Shown piece by piece: positions 1 to 7,149 of a stretch of DNA of 35,620 nucleotides. The DNA lies in contig WLJH01000033.1 of the NCBI GenBank assembly GCA_009701885.1, positions 1 through 35,620 of the forward strand, in the 5' to 3' direction. Each line of letters begins with the position of its first letter. The first letter of the stretch is position 1. Source of the stretch: Actinomycetota bacterium. GTDB taxonomy: Bacteria; Actinomycetota; Actinomycetes; Propionibacteriales; Nocardioidaceae. The position numbers and the translations under genes are program-made. Below the pieces are notes generated by a model. That model saw only the letters and a list, made by a program, of their open reading frames with translations, was not told where the DNA came from and did no database searches.

Positions 1-2
1 CG

Positions 3-242
3 CGCCGCGCCCGCGACGCCGCCCCGTGGGTGCTGGCGGCCCCGCTCGTGGCGGTCGGTGCGGCGTACGCCGTGCGGCCGTGGGCCGCCCCCGACGGCTG
101 GGCCGGCACCCTCGCCTGGCCGTCCTACCTCGTGCTGGTGCCGCTCGTCGGCGCGCTCGTGCTCGCGGGGGACCCCGGGCGGCGGCGGCTCAGCGGGTGG
201 CGCCCCTTCAGGCGCAGCGCCGGCCGCTCGACCAGCCGGTAG
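3..242 (+). CDS. C-terminal fragment of a membrane protein (partial, 5' end outside window)
   Basis: An open frame enters from the left edge and stops with TAG at 240-242. The visible part of about 79 residues has two hydrophobic stretches (around APWVLAAPLVAVGAAYAV and [16 protein letters not shown]) followed by a basic tail, as in the last membrane segments of a polytopic protein. The pattern resembles the membrane part of acyltransferase-3 proteins, but that is only a resemblance. The last 118 nt overlap the 3' end of the leftward acyltransferase gene, so one of the two tails may be read too long. Family unknown; real-gene status uncertain. Confidence 0.35.
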   Translation, partial: RRARDAAPWVLAAPLVAVGAAYAVRPWAAPDGWAGTLAWPSYLVLVPLVGALVLAGDPGRRRLSGWRPFRRSAGRSTSR

Positions 243-1348
243 GCCAGCTCCGCGGCCACCAGGCTCACCGCGGTGGTCAGCAGCCACAGCGGCCAGAACG
301 GCGCGGTGAAGACGTCCCAGGCGGTCAGGGCCACCACCAGGTGCAGCACCGGCACGTGCAGGCAGAACAGCCCGTACGACGTGTGGCCCAGGTGCCGCGC
401 CGCCGGGTGCAGCAGGATCCGGTCGAAGACGGCCGGCTCCGCGGGAGGGTCGCGCAGCACCGCGGGCAGCACGACCAGGCCGCCGATGGCGGCGTACAGC
501 AGGTTCTTGGTCAGGGCCTCGGCGTCCGTCGGGGGAGCCAGCACCAGCGGGCCGGCCAGGGGGGTGGTGGAGACCAGCAGCAGCCCCAGTGCGAGCAGCC
601 AGCACACGCCCGGCTGGGCCGCGAGCGTGCGCAGCGCGGCGACGACCCGGCCGCCGCGGCCGGCGCGGTGGAGCACCGAGGCCAGCGCCAGGCCGATCCC
701 GACCGCGAACCAGTCGAGGTATCCGGGCAGCCACTGGGGCGTGGCGATCATCCGGTCGCCGCCGACCCGGGCGGCCCCGTCGAGGTGCCACCACACCGAG
801 ACGGCCACCAGCACCCCCAACGCGGCGAGCAGCCGGGCCGGGCGCAGCCGCCGACCCACCGCCACGAGCATCAGCAGCGGCAGCAGGAGGTAGAAGTGCA
901 GCTCGACCGCGAGGCTCCACATGTGCGTGAGCCCTGCCGGGAACGTGGGGTCGACCAGCGTCGAGGCCAGCAGGTACGTCGCCACGCGGTTGCCCCACCC
1001 GAGCTCGGCGTTGGCGTCGATGAGCGCCAGCGCGAGGGTCGCGGTGACGACGTACACCGGCAGGATGCGCAGCGCGCGCTTCCACAGGTAGTGCCCCGTC
1101 GCCGGAGCCGGTCGACCCGCGAGGGCCCGCACCAGCCAGCCGCGGGAGAGCAGGAAGCCGCTGAGCACGAAGAAGAGCGCGACGCCGACGTCCAGCCGGG
1201 CGATCAGGGCGCCGACCGTGCCGTCGCGCTGGTAGCTGGCGGACCAGAAGCCCACGTGCGTGGTCAGCACCGCCAGCGCCCCCACGGCGCGTAGTGCGTC
1301 GACGTGCGGGAAGGTCTCGTCCACGACCTCGGGCGGGGAGACGGTCAC
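125..1348 (-). CDS. Acyltransferase family 3 (OafA/WecH-like) integral membrane protein
   Basis: The protein is 407 aa and lies in the membrane. The N-terminus carries the family signature: [13 protein letters not shown] then H31, the expected catalytic histidine, followed by [13 protein letters not shown]. About ten hydrophobic segments follow, and near the end [15 protein letters not shown] matches the family's closing segment. Known members transfer acetyl, succinyl or other acyl groups to cell-surface polysaccharides, lipids or antibiotics; this substrate is unknown. There is no SGNH domain. The start is GTG at 1348, which shares a GTGA with the stop of the upstream membrane protein, so the two are probably translationally coupled and may act on the same glycan. 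The C-terminal 30 residues are low-complexity (Ser/Thr/Pro/Arg) and overlap the opposite-strand fragment at the left edge. Confidence 0.85.
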   Translation of the reverse strand: MTVSPPEVVDETFPHVDALRAVGALAVLTTHVGFWSASYQRDGTVGALIARLDVGVALFFVLSGFLLSRGWLVRALAGRPAPATGHYLWKRALRILPVYVVTATLALALIDANAELGWGNRVATYLLASTLVDPTFPAGLTHMWSLAVELHFYLLLPLLMLVAVGRRLRPARLLAALGVLVAVSVWWHLDGAARVGGDRMIATPQWLPGYLDWFAVGIGLALASVLHRAGRGGRVVAALRTLAAQPGVCWLLALGLLLVSTTPLAGPLVLAPPTDAEALTKNLLYAAIGGLVVLPAVLRDPPAEPAVFDRILLHPAARHLGHTSYGLFCLHVPVLHLVVALTAWDVFTAPFWPLWLLTTAVSLVAAELAYRLVERPALRLKGRHPLSRRRPGSPASTSAPTSGTSTR

Positions 1349-3207
1349 CGGTCCTCCTCCAGCTCGCCGACCTCGATCTCGTCGACGCACAGCGTCTGAC
1401 CCGCGGGCAGGCCCCCGAGCTCCACTGCGTCGAAGGCCCCCTCGACGCGCACGAGCACCTCGCCCAGGCCCTGGGTGACGGGCGCGAGCACGGGCTCCGA
1501 GTCGGCCACGACCACCTCCACCTCGCCGTCGAACGATGACAGGTAGCCGATCCGCAGCCACCACACGAGGTCGATGGTGCCCTGCTCGAGCGGGATCGCG
1601 CGCGGGGACTGGCGGATGCGCCAGCCGCAGGACTCCTCCGGGCCCGGTTCGCTGGTGGTGACGGGGTCGACCTGCGCCCGCACGACCGAACCGTCCTCGT
1701 CCAGCAGGTGCAGCTCCGCGCTGGCCTCGGGGAAGCGTGCGTTGTCGACGAGCAGCGGCAGGAGGTACGGCGTGGTGTTGCTCGGGAAGACGAACCCGGC
1801 CATCACCGAGGACGGGACGACCTGGTCCACCAGGTCGGTCGCCCCCTCGCCGGCCAGGTCCAACTGCGCGGTCGTGAGGTAGTCGCGACCCGGGTTGTCC
1901 TCGTGCCAGGTGGCGACGTAGCGCCACGAGGAGCCGATGCCGCCCACGGCCACCACCGCCGCCAGGACCAGGGCGAGCGGTCGCCCGGTCCGCGCAAGCC
2001 GGCCGTCCTGCGTCCCGGGCCGTGGGGCACTGGAACCGGGAGCCCCGCGCACCTCGAGGGTCGCCAGGCCCAGGCACAGCACCGCCACGGGCAGCACGTC
2101 GGTGAGGTAGCGCAGCTCGGTGCCGATGACGCCACCGACGATCTGCGCCCGACTGGTGAGCACCAGGAGGTAGGCGACGAGGACGTAGCCGCCGAGCAGC
2201 ACCCACGCCCGGCCCGTGCCCACGCGCAGGCGCGCCAGCGCGACGACGAGCAGCACCAGGGCCGCCCAGCTCGCGACCACGGCGGCCAGCGGCGGGTCGG
2301 CGGTGCTGACCGGGGGGTTGGCGGTGGCCCAGCGCCACGGCCCGCCCAGCAGACCGGTGGGCAGGGAGGTCAGCAGCATCTCCCGGGCCAGGTCCCACGC
2401 GACGGAGTCGCCGCCGTCGTCGAAGGGCTGGGAGACCCGGGCGGAGTAGTAGACGGCGTACGCCGCCGCGAGCGCGCCCAGCGCCAGCGCGGCCGGCCAG
2501 GCGCGGCGCACGGCCTCGCGGACCCGGCGGACCGGGCCGCCCTCGACGAACCAGCCGAGCAGCAGCGCGGCGAGCAGCAGCAGCACCAGCGCCGTCTTGA
2601 CGTACGCCGCGAAGCCGAGCACGAGCAGCCCACCGGTGGCCGCGAGCCAGTGCAGCCGACCGGTGCGCAGGTAGGTCACCCAGGTCGCGACGCAGGCCCA
2701 CACCACCGCCTGCAGCGGCACCTGGTTGAGCGCGGCCGCCCACCACATCGTCGCGGGCAGCACGAGCGCCGAGGTGAGGTAGAGGGTCAGCAGCGCCAGC
2801 ACTGCCGGCCGGGCGCCGAAGAGCGCCACGAGGGCGACCAGGCAGGCCACGCCGGCCAGCGCCGAGGTCACCACCGTGCCGGTCGCCGCCACGCCCCAGC
2901 TCTCTTGGCCCGACGCCGTCGCCAGCCAGACCAGCGCCCGCCCCAGGGGCATCAGCTGGGAGTCGAAGGGCTCGAGGAGGTCCAGCGGGGACGTCGTCGC
3001 GAGGGCGTCGTGGGCCAGGCGGTGGTCGTCGTTGTAGAACCACGAGCCGTAGAGCGCCCAGGCACGTCCGGCGGTGTGGAGAGCCACCAGCAGCAGGCCG
3101 ACGATCCAGACCGTCTCCACGGTGCGGGACTCCTCGACCGGCCCGCCGGCTGCGCCCTCGGGGCCTCCTGGGCCGTCGCGCGGGGTCCCCGAGTCCTGCG
3201 TCAGCAC
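1345..3207 (-). CDS. Polytopic membrane protein, GT-C glycosyltransferase-like (function unassigned)
   Basis: The protein is 620 aa with about ten or eleven hydrophobic segments in the first 440 residues and a soluble C-terminal domain of about 180 residues. After the first membrane segment there is an acidic loop motif, WFYNDDHRL (about residues 55-63), which is placed like the catalytic acidic loop of GT-C fold glycosyltransferases that use lipid-linked sugars. That assignment is inference; no family was recognised with certainty. I chose GTG 3207 because hydrophobic and codon-biased sequence begins just after it, whereas the longer open frame adds a low-complexity, non-actinobacterial-looking extension. 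The stop overlaps the start of the acyltransferase gene by 4 nt, suggesting a two-gene operon for modifying a surface glycan or lipid. Confidence 0.7.
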   Translation of the reverse strand: MLTQDSGTPRDGPGGPEGAAGGPVEESRTVETVWIVGLLLVALHTAGRAWALYGSWFYNDDHRLAHDALATTSPLDLLEPFDSQLMPLGRALVWLATASGQESWGVAATGTVVTSALAGVACLVALVALFGARPAVLALLTLYLTSALVLPATMWWAAALNQVPLQAVVWACVATWVTYLRTGRLHWLAATGGLLVLGFAAYVKTALVLLLLAALLLGWFVEGGPVRRVREAVRRAWPAALALGALAAAYAVYYSARVSQPFDDGGDSVAWDLAREMLLTSLPTGLLGGPWRWATANPPVSTADPPLAAVVASWAALVLLVVALARLRVGTGRAWVLLGGYVLVAYLLVLTSRAQIVGGVIGTELRYLTDVLPVAVLCLGLATLEVRGAPGSSAPRPGTQDGRLARTGRPLALVLAAVVAVGGIGSSWRYVATWHEDNPGRDYLTTAQLDLAGEGATDLVDQVVPSSVMAGFVFPSNTTPYLLPLLVDNARFPEASAELHLLDEDGSVVRAQVDPVTTSEPGPEESCGWRIRQSPRAIPLEQGTIDLVWWLRIGYLSSFDGEVEVVVADSEPVLAPVTQGLGEVLVRVEGAFDAVELGGLPAGQTLCVDEIEVGELEEDR

Positions 3208-3251
3208 GGCGCGAGTGTGGCACAGCGGCGCGCCGGAGGTTCTGCGGACTT

Positions 3252-3290
3252 GTGGCGGATGCCACGAAATCCTGCGAGGTGCAGTAGCGT
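3252..3290 (+). promoter_or_regulatory. Candidate promoter region for the PorA/DUF3068 gene
   Basis: The 139-nt gap between divergent genes contains a -10-like TAGCGT at 3285-3290, about 57 nt before the chosen GTG. Just upstream is a short perfect inverted repeat, GTGGC-GGAT-GCCAC at 3252-3265. No good -35 element is visible at 16-18 nt, so the call is weak. Confidence 0.3.
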
Positions 3291-3346
3291 GGAACAGATG
3301 CGTGTCCGTCCTCGGGGAGGGGATGGACTTCTCTGGGGAGGGAATT

Positions 3347-4264
3347 GTGCGTAGCTGGATCGGCCGTATCTGCATCGGCCTTGGAGGGTTCCTCGTCGTC
3401 GCCGGGTTGCTCGGCCTCGTCTGGGCCCCTGGTGTCGTGGAGCGGACCCCGCTCGACGTGAACACCACGACCTACCTCGATGGCGAGGCGGGCAAGATCG
3501 ACGTCTCGACGGGCGAGCTCGTGCGCAACCCGATCTACGCGATCAGCGTGTCGAAGACCGACAGCGAGGTGTCCACCGACGACACCGTCGCCTGGGTCTC
3601 GTCGAGCTGCGTGATGATCGACCGCGGCGGCGAGCGTGTCTGCGAGGACGGCTCGGCGGACATGATCACCGCCGGTGTCGACGTCTTCGCCACCGACCGC
3701 CACACCGGTCTGGCCGTCAACGAGGGCATCGACCTCCCGGCCGACGCCACCCCGCACGAGGGCCTGGTCAACAAGTGGCCCTTCGACGCCCAGCAGGAGA
3801 CCTACCCCTACTGGGACGGCACCCTGGGCCGCACCGTCGACGCCGAGTTCGACCGCGTCGACGAGGTCGACGGCATCGAGGTCTACGTCTACTCCGTCAC
3901 CGTGACCCGCAACGCCGCCGAGGTGGCTGCGGACACCAACGGCTTCTACTCCACCTCCAAGGAGATCTGGGTCGAGCCGATGACCGGCGCGATCCTCAAC
4001 CAGACCGAGAACCAGCAGCGCTGGCTCGAGAACGGCACCCCCGTCCTCGACCTCCAGCTCGCCTTCACCGACGACCAGGTCCTCGAGTCCGCGGCGGACG
4101 CACGCGACAACATGTCGCTGCTGACGCTGGTCACCTCCACGATCCCGCTCGTCGGGCTCATCGGCGGCCCGATCCTCCTCGTGGTCGGCCTGGTCCTGGT
4201 GCGCCGCCGCGAGCAGGCTCCCGCCGCGCACCACCCGCGGGAGATGGCCGGCGCCGGTCGCTGA
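3347..4264 (+). CDS. PorA family / DUF3068 domain protein, membrane anchored
   Basis: The protein is 305 aa. It has an N-terminal membrane segment (about residues 8-30, [20 protein letters not shown]), a large extracytoplasmic domain, and a second membrane segment near residues 265-292 followed by a basic tail. The order 'N-TM, domain starting with an [19 protein letters not shown] segment, C-TM, Arg-rich tail' matches DUF3068/PorA proteins, which are common in actinobacteria. The family name comes from corynebacterial porins, but most members have no proven function. GTG 3347 is chosen because GGGGAGGG ends 4 nt before it; an in-frame ATG at 3323 has its purine run too close. It is convergent with the methyltransferase gene across a strong terminator. 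Confidence 0.8.
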   Translation: MRSWIGRICIGLGGFLVVAGLLGLVWAPGVVERTPLDVNTTTYLDGEAGKIDVSTGELVRNPIYAISVSKTDSEVSTDDTVAWVSSSCVMIDRGGERVCEDGSADMITAGVDVFATDRHTGLAVNEGIDLPADATPHEGLVNKWPFDAQQETYPYWDGTLGRTVDAEFDRVDEVDGIEVYVYSVTVTRNAAEVAADTNGFYSTSKEIWVEPMTGAILNQTENQQRWLENGTPVLDLQLAFTDDQVLESAADARDNMSLLTLVTSTIPLVGLIGGPILLVVGLVLVRRREQAPAAHHPREMAGAGR

Positions 4265-4278
4265 CCCGCACGTAGCGC

Positions 4279-4316
4279 CCGGGGCCGCACCTGTCGTACG
4301 ACGGGTGCGGCCCCGG
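4279..4316. terminator. Bidirectional terminator hairpin
   Basis: A perfect 13-bp inverted repeat has arms at 4279-4291 and 4304-4316 with a 12-nt loop. It lies 15 nt after the PorA/DUF3068 stop and 30 nt past the methyltransferase stop on the other strand. No T-run follows, as is usual in high-GC actinobacteria. Confidence 0.8.
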
Positions 4317-4345
4317 TCGCATGCGGGCCCGTGTCCGGGCCTGCC

Positions 4346-5194
4346 TCAGGCGTCGAGGTCGCAGCCGAAGACGGCCGTGCCCGGGCCGATCCGGCCCCGG
4401 GTGCCTGACCAGCCGCCCCAGACCCGCTCGTGCCCCTCGGGCCACTGCGGCTCCAGCAGGTCGGTGATCCGGAACCCCCGACCCGCCAGCACCGCGACCC
4501 AGTCGCCGAGCGTGCGGTGGTGCTCCACGTAGGACACCCGTCCGGTGGCCTCGTCGACCTCGACGTACGGCGTGCGGTCCCAGTAATCCTGGGAGGCGAC
4601 CAGGCCCTCGGGTCCGGGGTCGTCGGGGAACATCCACCGCGTCGGGTGGGTGATGGAGAAGGCGAAGCGGCCGCCGGGCCGCAGCACCCGCGCCACCTCC
4701 GCGACCGCGTCGTCGAGGTCGGCGACGAACTGCAGCGCCCCGAACGCGGAGAACACCTTGTCGAAGGAGCCGTCGCGGAACGGGAGTGCCGTCGCGGTGC
4801 CGCGCACCGAGGGCACCGGCACCCCGGTGGCCTCGTCGAGGCGACGGGAGTGCTGCAGCTGGCGGTGCGAGAGGTCCAGGCCCACCCCGCGGCCGCCGCG
4901 CGAGCGCACCCAGCGCGAGCACTGCCCGGCACCGGAGCCGACCTCGAGCACGTCCCGGTCGCGCACGTCGCCGAGGATCCCCGCGGACTCCTCGGTGAGG
5001 CCCTCGGGACCCCAGACGAAGCCGTCGTTCCCGAGGAACTCCCCGTGCGTGGCCTGGTAGTCGTCGGCGTACCGGTCCCAGTCCGGGCCGTTGGCGGCGC
5101 GGGACTCCGCCTCGTCGACGGCCCGGCGCTCCACCCGCACCGGCGGCAGCGGCGGGTGGTCGCGGGAGTCCGGGGTGACGGGCGGCAGGCTCAC
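4346..5194 (-). CDS. Class I SAM-dependent methyltransferase
   Basis: The protein is 282 aa with a Rossmann methyltransferase core. Motif I is VLEVGSGAGQCSRW (about residues 82-95), followed by an acidic strand end GVGLDLS (motif II), then ATALPFRDGSFDKVFSAFGALQFV (motif III region) and VARVLRPGGRFAFSI (motif post-III). These match the UbiE/Methyltransf_11-type group that methylates small molecules. The N-terminal 60 residues contain DWDRYADDYQATHGEFLG, typical of this group. The substrate cannot be told. GTG 5194 overlaps the stop of the decapeptide-repeat gene (GTGA at 5191-5194), so the two are likely co-translated, making the repeat protein the natural first place to look for a functional partner. 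Confidence 0.9.
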   Translation of the reverse strand: MSLPPVTPDSRDHPPLPPVRVERRAVDEAESRAANGPDWDRYADDYQATHGEFLGNDGFVWGPEGLTEESAGILGDVRDRDVLEVGSGAGQCSRWVRSRGGRGVGLDLSHRQLQHSRRLDEATGVPVPSVRGTATALPFRDGSFDKVFSAFGALQFVADLDDAVAEVARVLRPGGRFAFSITHPTRWMFPDDPGPEGLVASQDYWDRTPYVEVDEATGRVSYVEHHRTLGDWVAVLAGRGFRITDLLEPQWPEGHERVWGGWSGTRGRIGPGTAVFGCDLDA

Positions 5195-5988
5195 GCCTGG
5201 GAGCCGGCCGGCGCCGGCAGCGCCGTGCGCCTGCGGTTGAGCGGCAGCCGGCCGGCGAGGTCGCCCAGCGGTCCGACCGCCTTGTGCAGCGCGTCGGCCG
5301 AGGAGGAGAGCGTGGGCACGATCTGGGTGAGCTCGGCCAACCGCGGCTGGATCGCCTCCAGGGTGTCGCCGAGGGCCACGAGCTGGTCCAGGGTCCCGCC
5401 GTCGGCGAGCAGCCGCTCCACGAACCCGTCGTCCTCCAGCATCCGGTCGGCCAGGCCGCCGGGGCGCAGCACCAGCTCGAGCAGCCCGCCGGGCTGGGTG
5501 AGCCGGTCCACGGGACCACCGGCCTTCAGCAACTGCTCGAGCACGCCCTCCTCGGCCACGACCCGGTCCAGCGCGCCGCCCTCGCCGAGCAGCCGGTCCA
5601 GCGGTCCGTCCTCCGAGAGCAGCCGGTCGAGCACGCCGTCGCGCGCCAGCAGCCGGGTCAGCGGACCGTCCTCCGCCAGCAGCCGGTCGAGCACCCCGTC
5701 CCGCGAGAGCATCCGGCCCAGCGGCCGGTCCGGCGCGGTGAGCTCGTTCACCACCGTGGCCAGCCGCATCGGGCCGTCCTCGTCGGTGAGCAGGTCCACC
5801 AGCTGCTCGGCGTACCCGCGCTCGCCGATGACCCGCAGCACCAGGTCGGCGTAGCCGCCGGGACGGCGGATCGGCCCGTCGGGGGCGACGAGGTTCCCGA
5901 GCTGCAGGGTGGTCTGGGTGGCGGCGACGGTGAGTCGCCACGGCAGCAGTGCGGCGTCGACGAGCACGGCGGCAGGGGGACGGGCCAT
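5191..5988 (-). CDS. Decapeptide tandem-repeat protein of unknown function
   Basis: The protein is 265 aa. The N-terminus (residues 5-30) is mildly hydrophobic. Residues 87-206 consist of twelve uninterrupted 10-residue units of the form [DG]-G-x-L-D-R-L-L-x-[ED], for example DGVLDRLLAE and DGPLDRLLGE; a degenerate thirteenth unit follows. Each unit probably forms a short amphipathic helix after an Asp-Gly turn. There are no cysteines and no recognisable catalytic motif. The C-terminus is basic (NRRRTALPAP). ATG 5988 is preferred; an in-frame ATG at 6015 is possible, and neither has a clear Shine-Dalgarno sequence. The stop overlaps the methyltransferase start. I do not recognise the family. 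A structural or scaffolding role is possible but not shown. Confidence 0.75.
   Translation of the reverse strand: MARPPAAVLVDAALLPWRLTVAATQTTLQLGNLVAPDGPIRRPGGYADLVLRVIGERGYAEQLVDLLTDEDGPMRLATVVNELTAPDRPLGRMLSRDGVLDRLLAEDGPLTRLLARDGVLDRLLSEDGPLDRLLGEGGALDRVVAEEGVLEQLLKAGGPVDRLTQPGGLLELVLRPGGLADRMLEDDGFVERLLADGGTLDQLVALGDTLEAIQPRLAELTQIVPTLSSSADALHKAVGPLGDLAGRLPLNRRRTALPAPAGSQA
5371..5730 (-). repeat. 30-bp coding tandem repeat, 12 units
   Basis: This stretch encodes the twelve decapeptide units. The DNA units share the core revcomp of GAGCAGCCGGTC/GAGCAGCCGGTCC with synonymous and conservative changes, and the outer units are more diverged than the central four (about 5581-5700). No unit is interrupted and no frameshift is present, so selection acts on the protein repeat. 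Confidence 0.85.
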
Positions 5989-6035
5989 GGGGAGCACGCT
6001 ACGTGGCGGGCGCATCGGATGGCAGAGTCCTGCGC

Positions 6036-6998
6036 ATGTCGGACCACCCCGCGGACCACCCCGCGGACCACCCGCCGGAGCCGGCCCTCGGCCTGCACCT
6101 GGAGCCGCTGGAGGGCGGCTGGTCGGGCCGGACCTTCCTCGGGACGGTGGCGGGGGAGCGCACCGTGGTGCGGGTCTACCCGCCCGAGGACGGTGACGCG
6201 GCGGCCAGGGACGCGGCGGTGCTGCGCCTCGGACGGAGGGTGCTCGCCGGGTGCGCGCCCGTGCCGGAGGTCCTCGAGACCCGCGCGGGCGACCCGGACG
6301 GCGGCGCGCCGGGGCTGCTGCTGACCCAGCACCTGCCCGGCGTGCGCGGCGACCTGCTGCTGCCGCGGCTCGACGAGCCCGCGCTCGCCGCGGCGGGTCG
6401 GGTGCTGGGGGAGGTGGTGGCGCGCTTGGCCGGCGCGGTGCAGCCGCGCGCCGGGCGGTTCGTCGACGAGCAGCTGACCCTCGCGTCCTGGGAGCCGCCG
6501 TGGGACGCCGGTTCCCTCGTCGACCTCGTCGCGGAGCTGGTCCCGCGCCTCGACCTGGTGGCCGCGGACCGCGATGCGGTGCTCGGGCTCGCCGGGGACG
6601 CCGACGACGTGCTGCAGGACGCGGCGCGGGAGGGGCCGGGGGCCGTGCTCGTCCACGGCGACCTCAACGCCAAGAACCTCCTGCTGGCGACCACCGAGGA
6701 CGACCGGGTGCTGGTCACCGGGGTCCTGGACTGGGAGTTCGCCCACGCCGGGTCCCCGTGGGCCGACCTCGGGAACCTGCTGCGCGAGCAGCGTTCCCCG
6801 GCGTACGTCGAGGCGGTGCTGGACACCGTGGCCGTCCGTCGCGGTGTGGCGGCGGACCTCGCGCTGGACCTGGCCCGGGCGGCCGACCTCGTCGCGGTGG
6901 TCGAGCTGGCCACCCGGCGGGGGAGCAACCCGGTGAGCGACGCCGCCCACGAGCGGCTGCTCGTCATGGCCCGGGCCCGCGACCTGCACGCCTGCTGA
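6036..6998 (+). CDS. Aminoglycoside phosphotransferase (APH)-fold family protein
   Basis: The protein is 320 aa with a protein-kinase-like fold. The catalytic loop VLVHGDLNAKNLL (Brenner-type HGDxxxxN, about residues 205-217) and the metal-binding DWEFAHAGSPWADLG (about 232-246) are intact. The N-lobe is short and its glycine-rich loop is weak. Families with this fold phosphorylate aminoglycosides, choline, homoserine or other small hydroxyl compounds, and no resistance role should be assumed. ATG 6036 is chosen because a -10-like CAGAGT (6023-6028) lies 7 nt upstream, suggesting a leaderless mRNA. The N-terminus is a short DHPA repeat. The gene is divergent from the decapeptide-repeat gene with only 47 nt between starts. 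Confidence 0.85.
   Translation: MSDHPADHPADHPPEPALGLHLEPLEGGWSGRTFLGTVAGERTVVRVYPPEDGDAAARDAAVLRLGRRVLAGCAPVPEVLETRAGDPDGGAPGLLLTQHLPGVRGDLLLPRLDEPALAAAGRVLGEVVARLAGAVQPRAGRFVDEQLTLASWEPPWDAGSLVDLVAELVPRLDLVAADRDAVLGLAGDADDVLQDAAREGPGAVLVHGDLNAKNLLLATTEDDRVLVTGVLDWEFAHAGSPWADLGNLLREQRSPAYVEAVLDTVAVRRGVAADLALDLARAADLVAVVELATRRGSNPVSDAAHERLLVMARARDLHAC
6042..6074 (+). repeat. 12-bp tandem repeat within the APH gene 5' end
   Basis: GACCACCCCGCG occurs at 6042-6053 and 6054-6065 and a third partial copy follows at 6066-6074. It encodes DHPADHPADHP in a disordered N-terminal tail. Copy-number change by slippage would stay in frame. Confidence 0.7.
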
Positions 6999-7057
6999 GG
7001 CCTAGGGGCAAGCCCCGGCCCAGACTGGACCGGCCGCAGGCACGGGGAGACCCCAGA

Positions 7058-7089
7058 CTCCCCCCGGGCCACAGGTGGCCCGGGGGGAG
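7058..7089. terminator. Bidirectional terminator hairpin
   Basis: Arms at 7058-7072 and 7075-7089 are perfectly complementary over 15 bp, with the inner pairs forming a tetraloop. It lies between the convergent APH-fold gene (stop 6998) and the TSP3 gene (stop 7150). Confidence 0.8.
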
Positions 7090-7149
7090 CCCCGCCCCGC
7101 CATGGTGCGGTCTGGGTCCCCTCCCCGGTGGTGTGCGCCTGGTCCCGGC

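Noticed and set aside
125..4234. 1369-codon minus-strand open frame across the GT-C-like and PorA genes
   Set aside because: Only the last 407 codons are the acyltransferase; the rest is out of frame with real genes on either strand.
5371..5730. CRISPR-like array
   Set aside because: The 30-bp units are contiguous, without unique spacers, and encode in-frame decapeptides.
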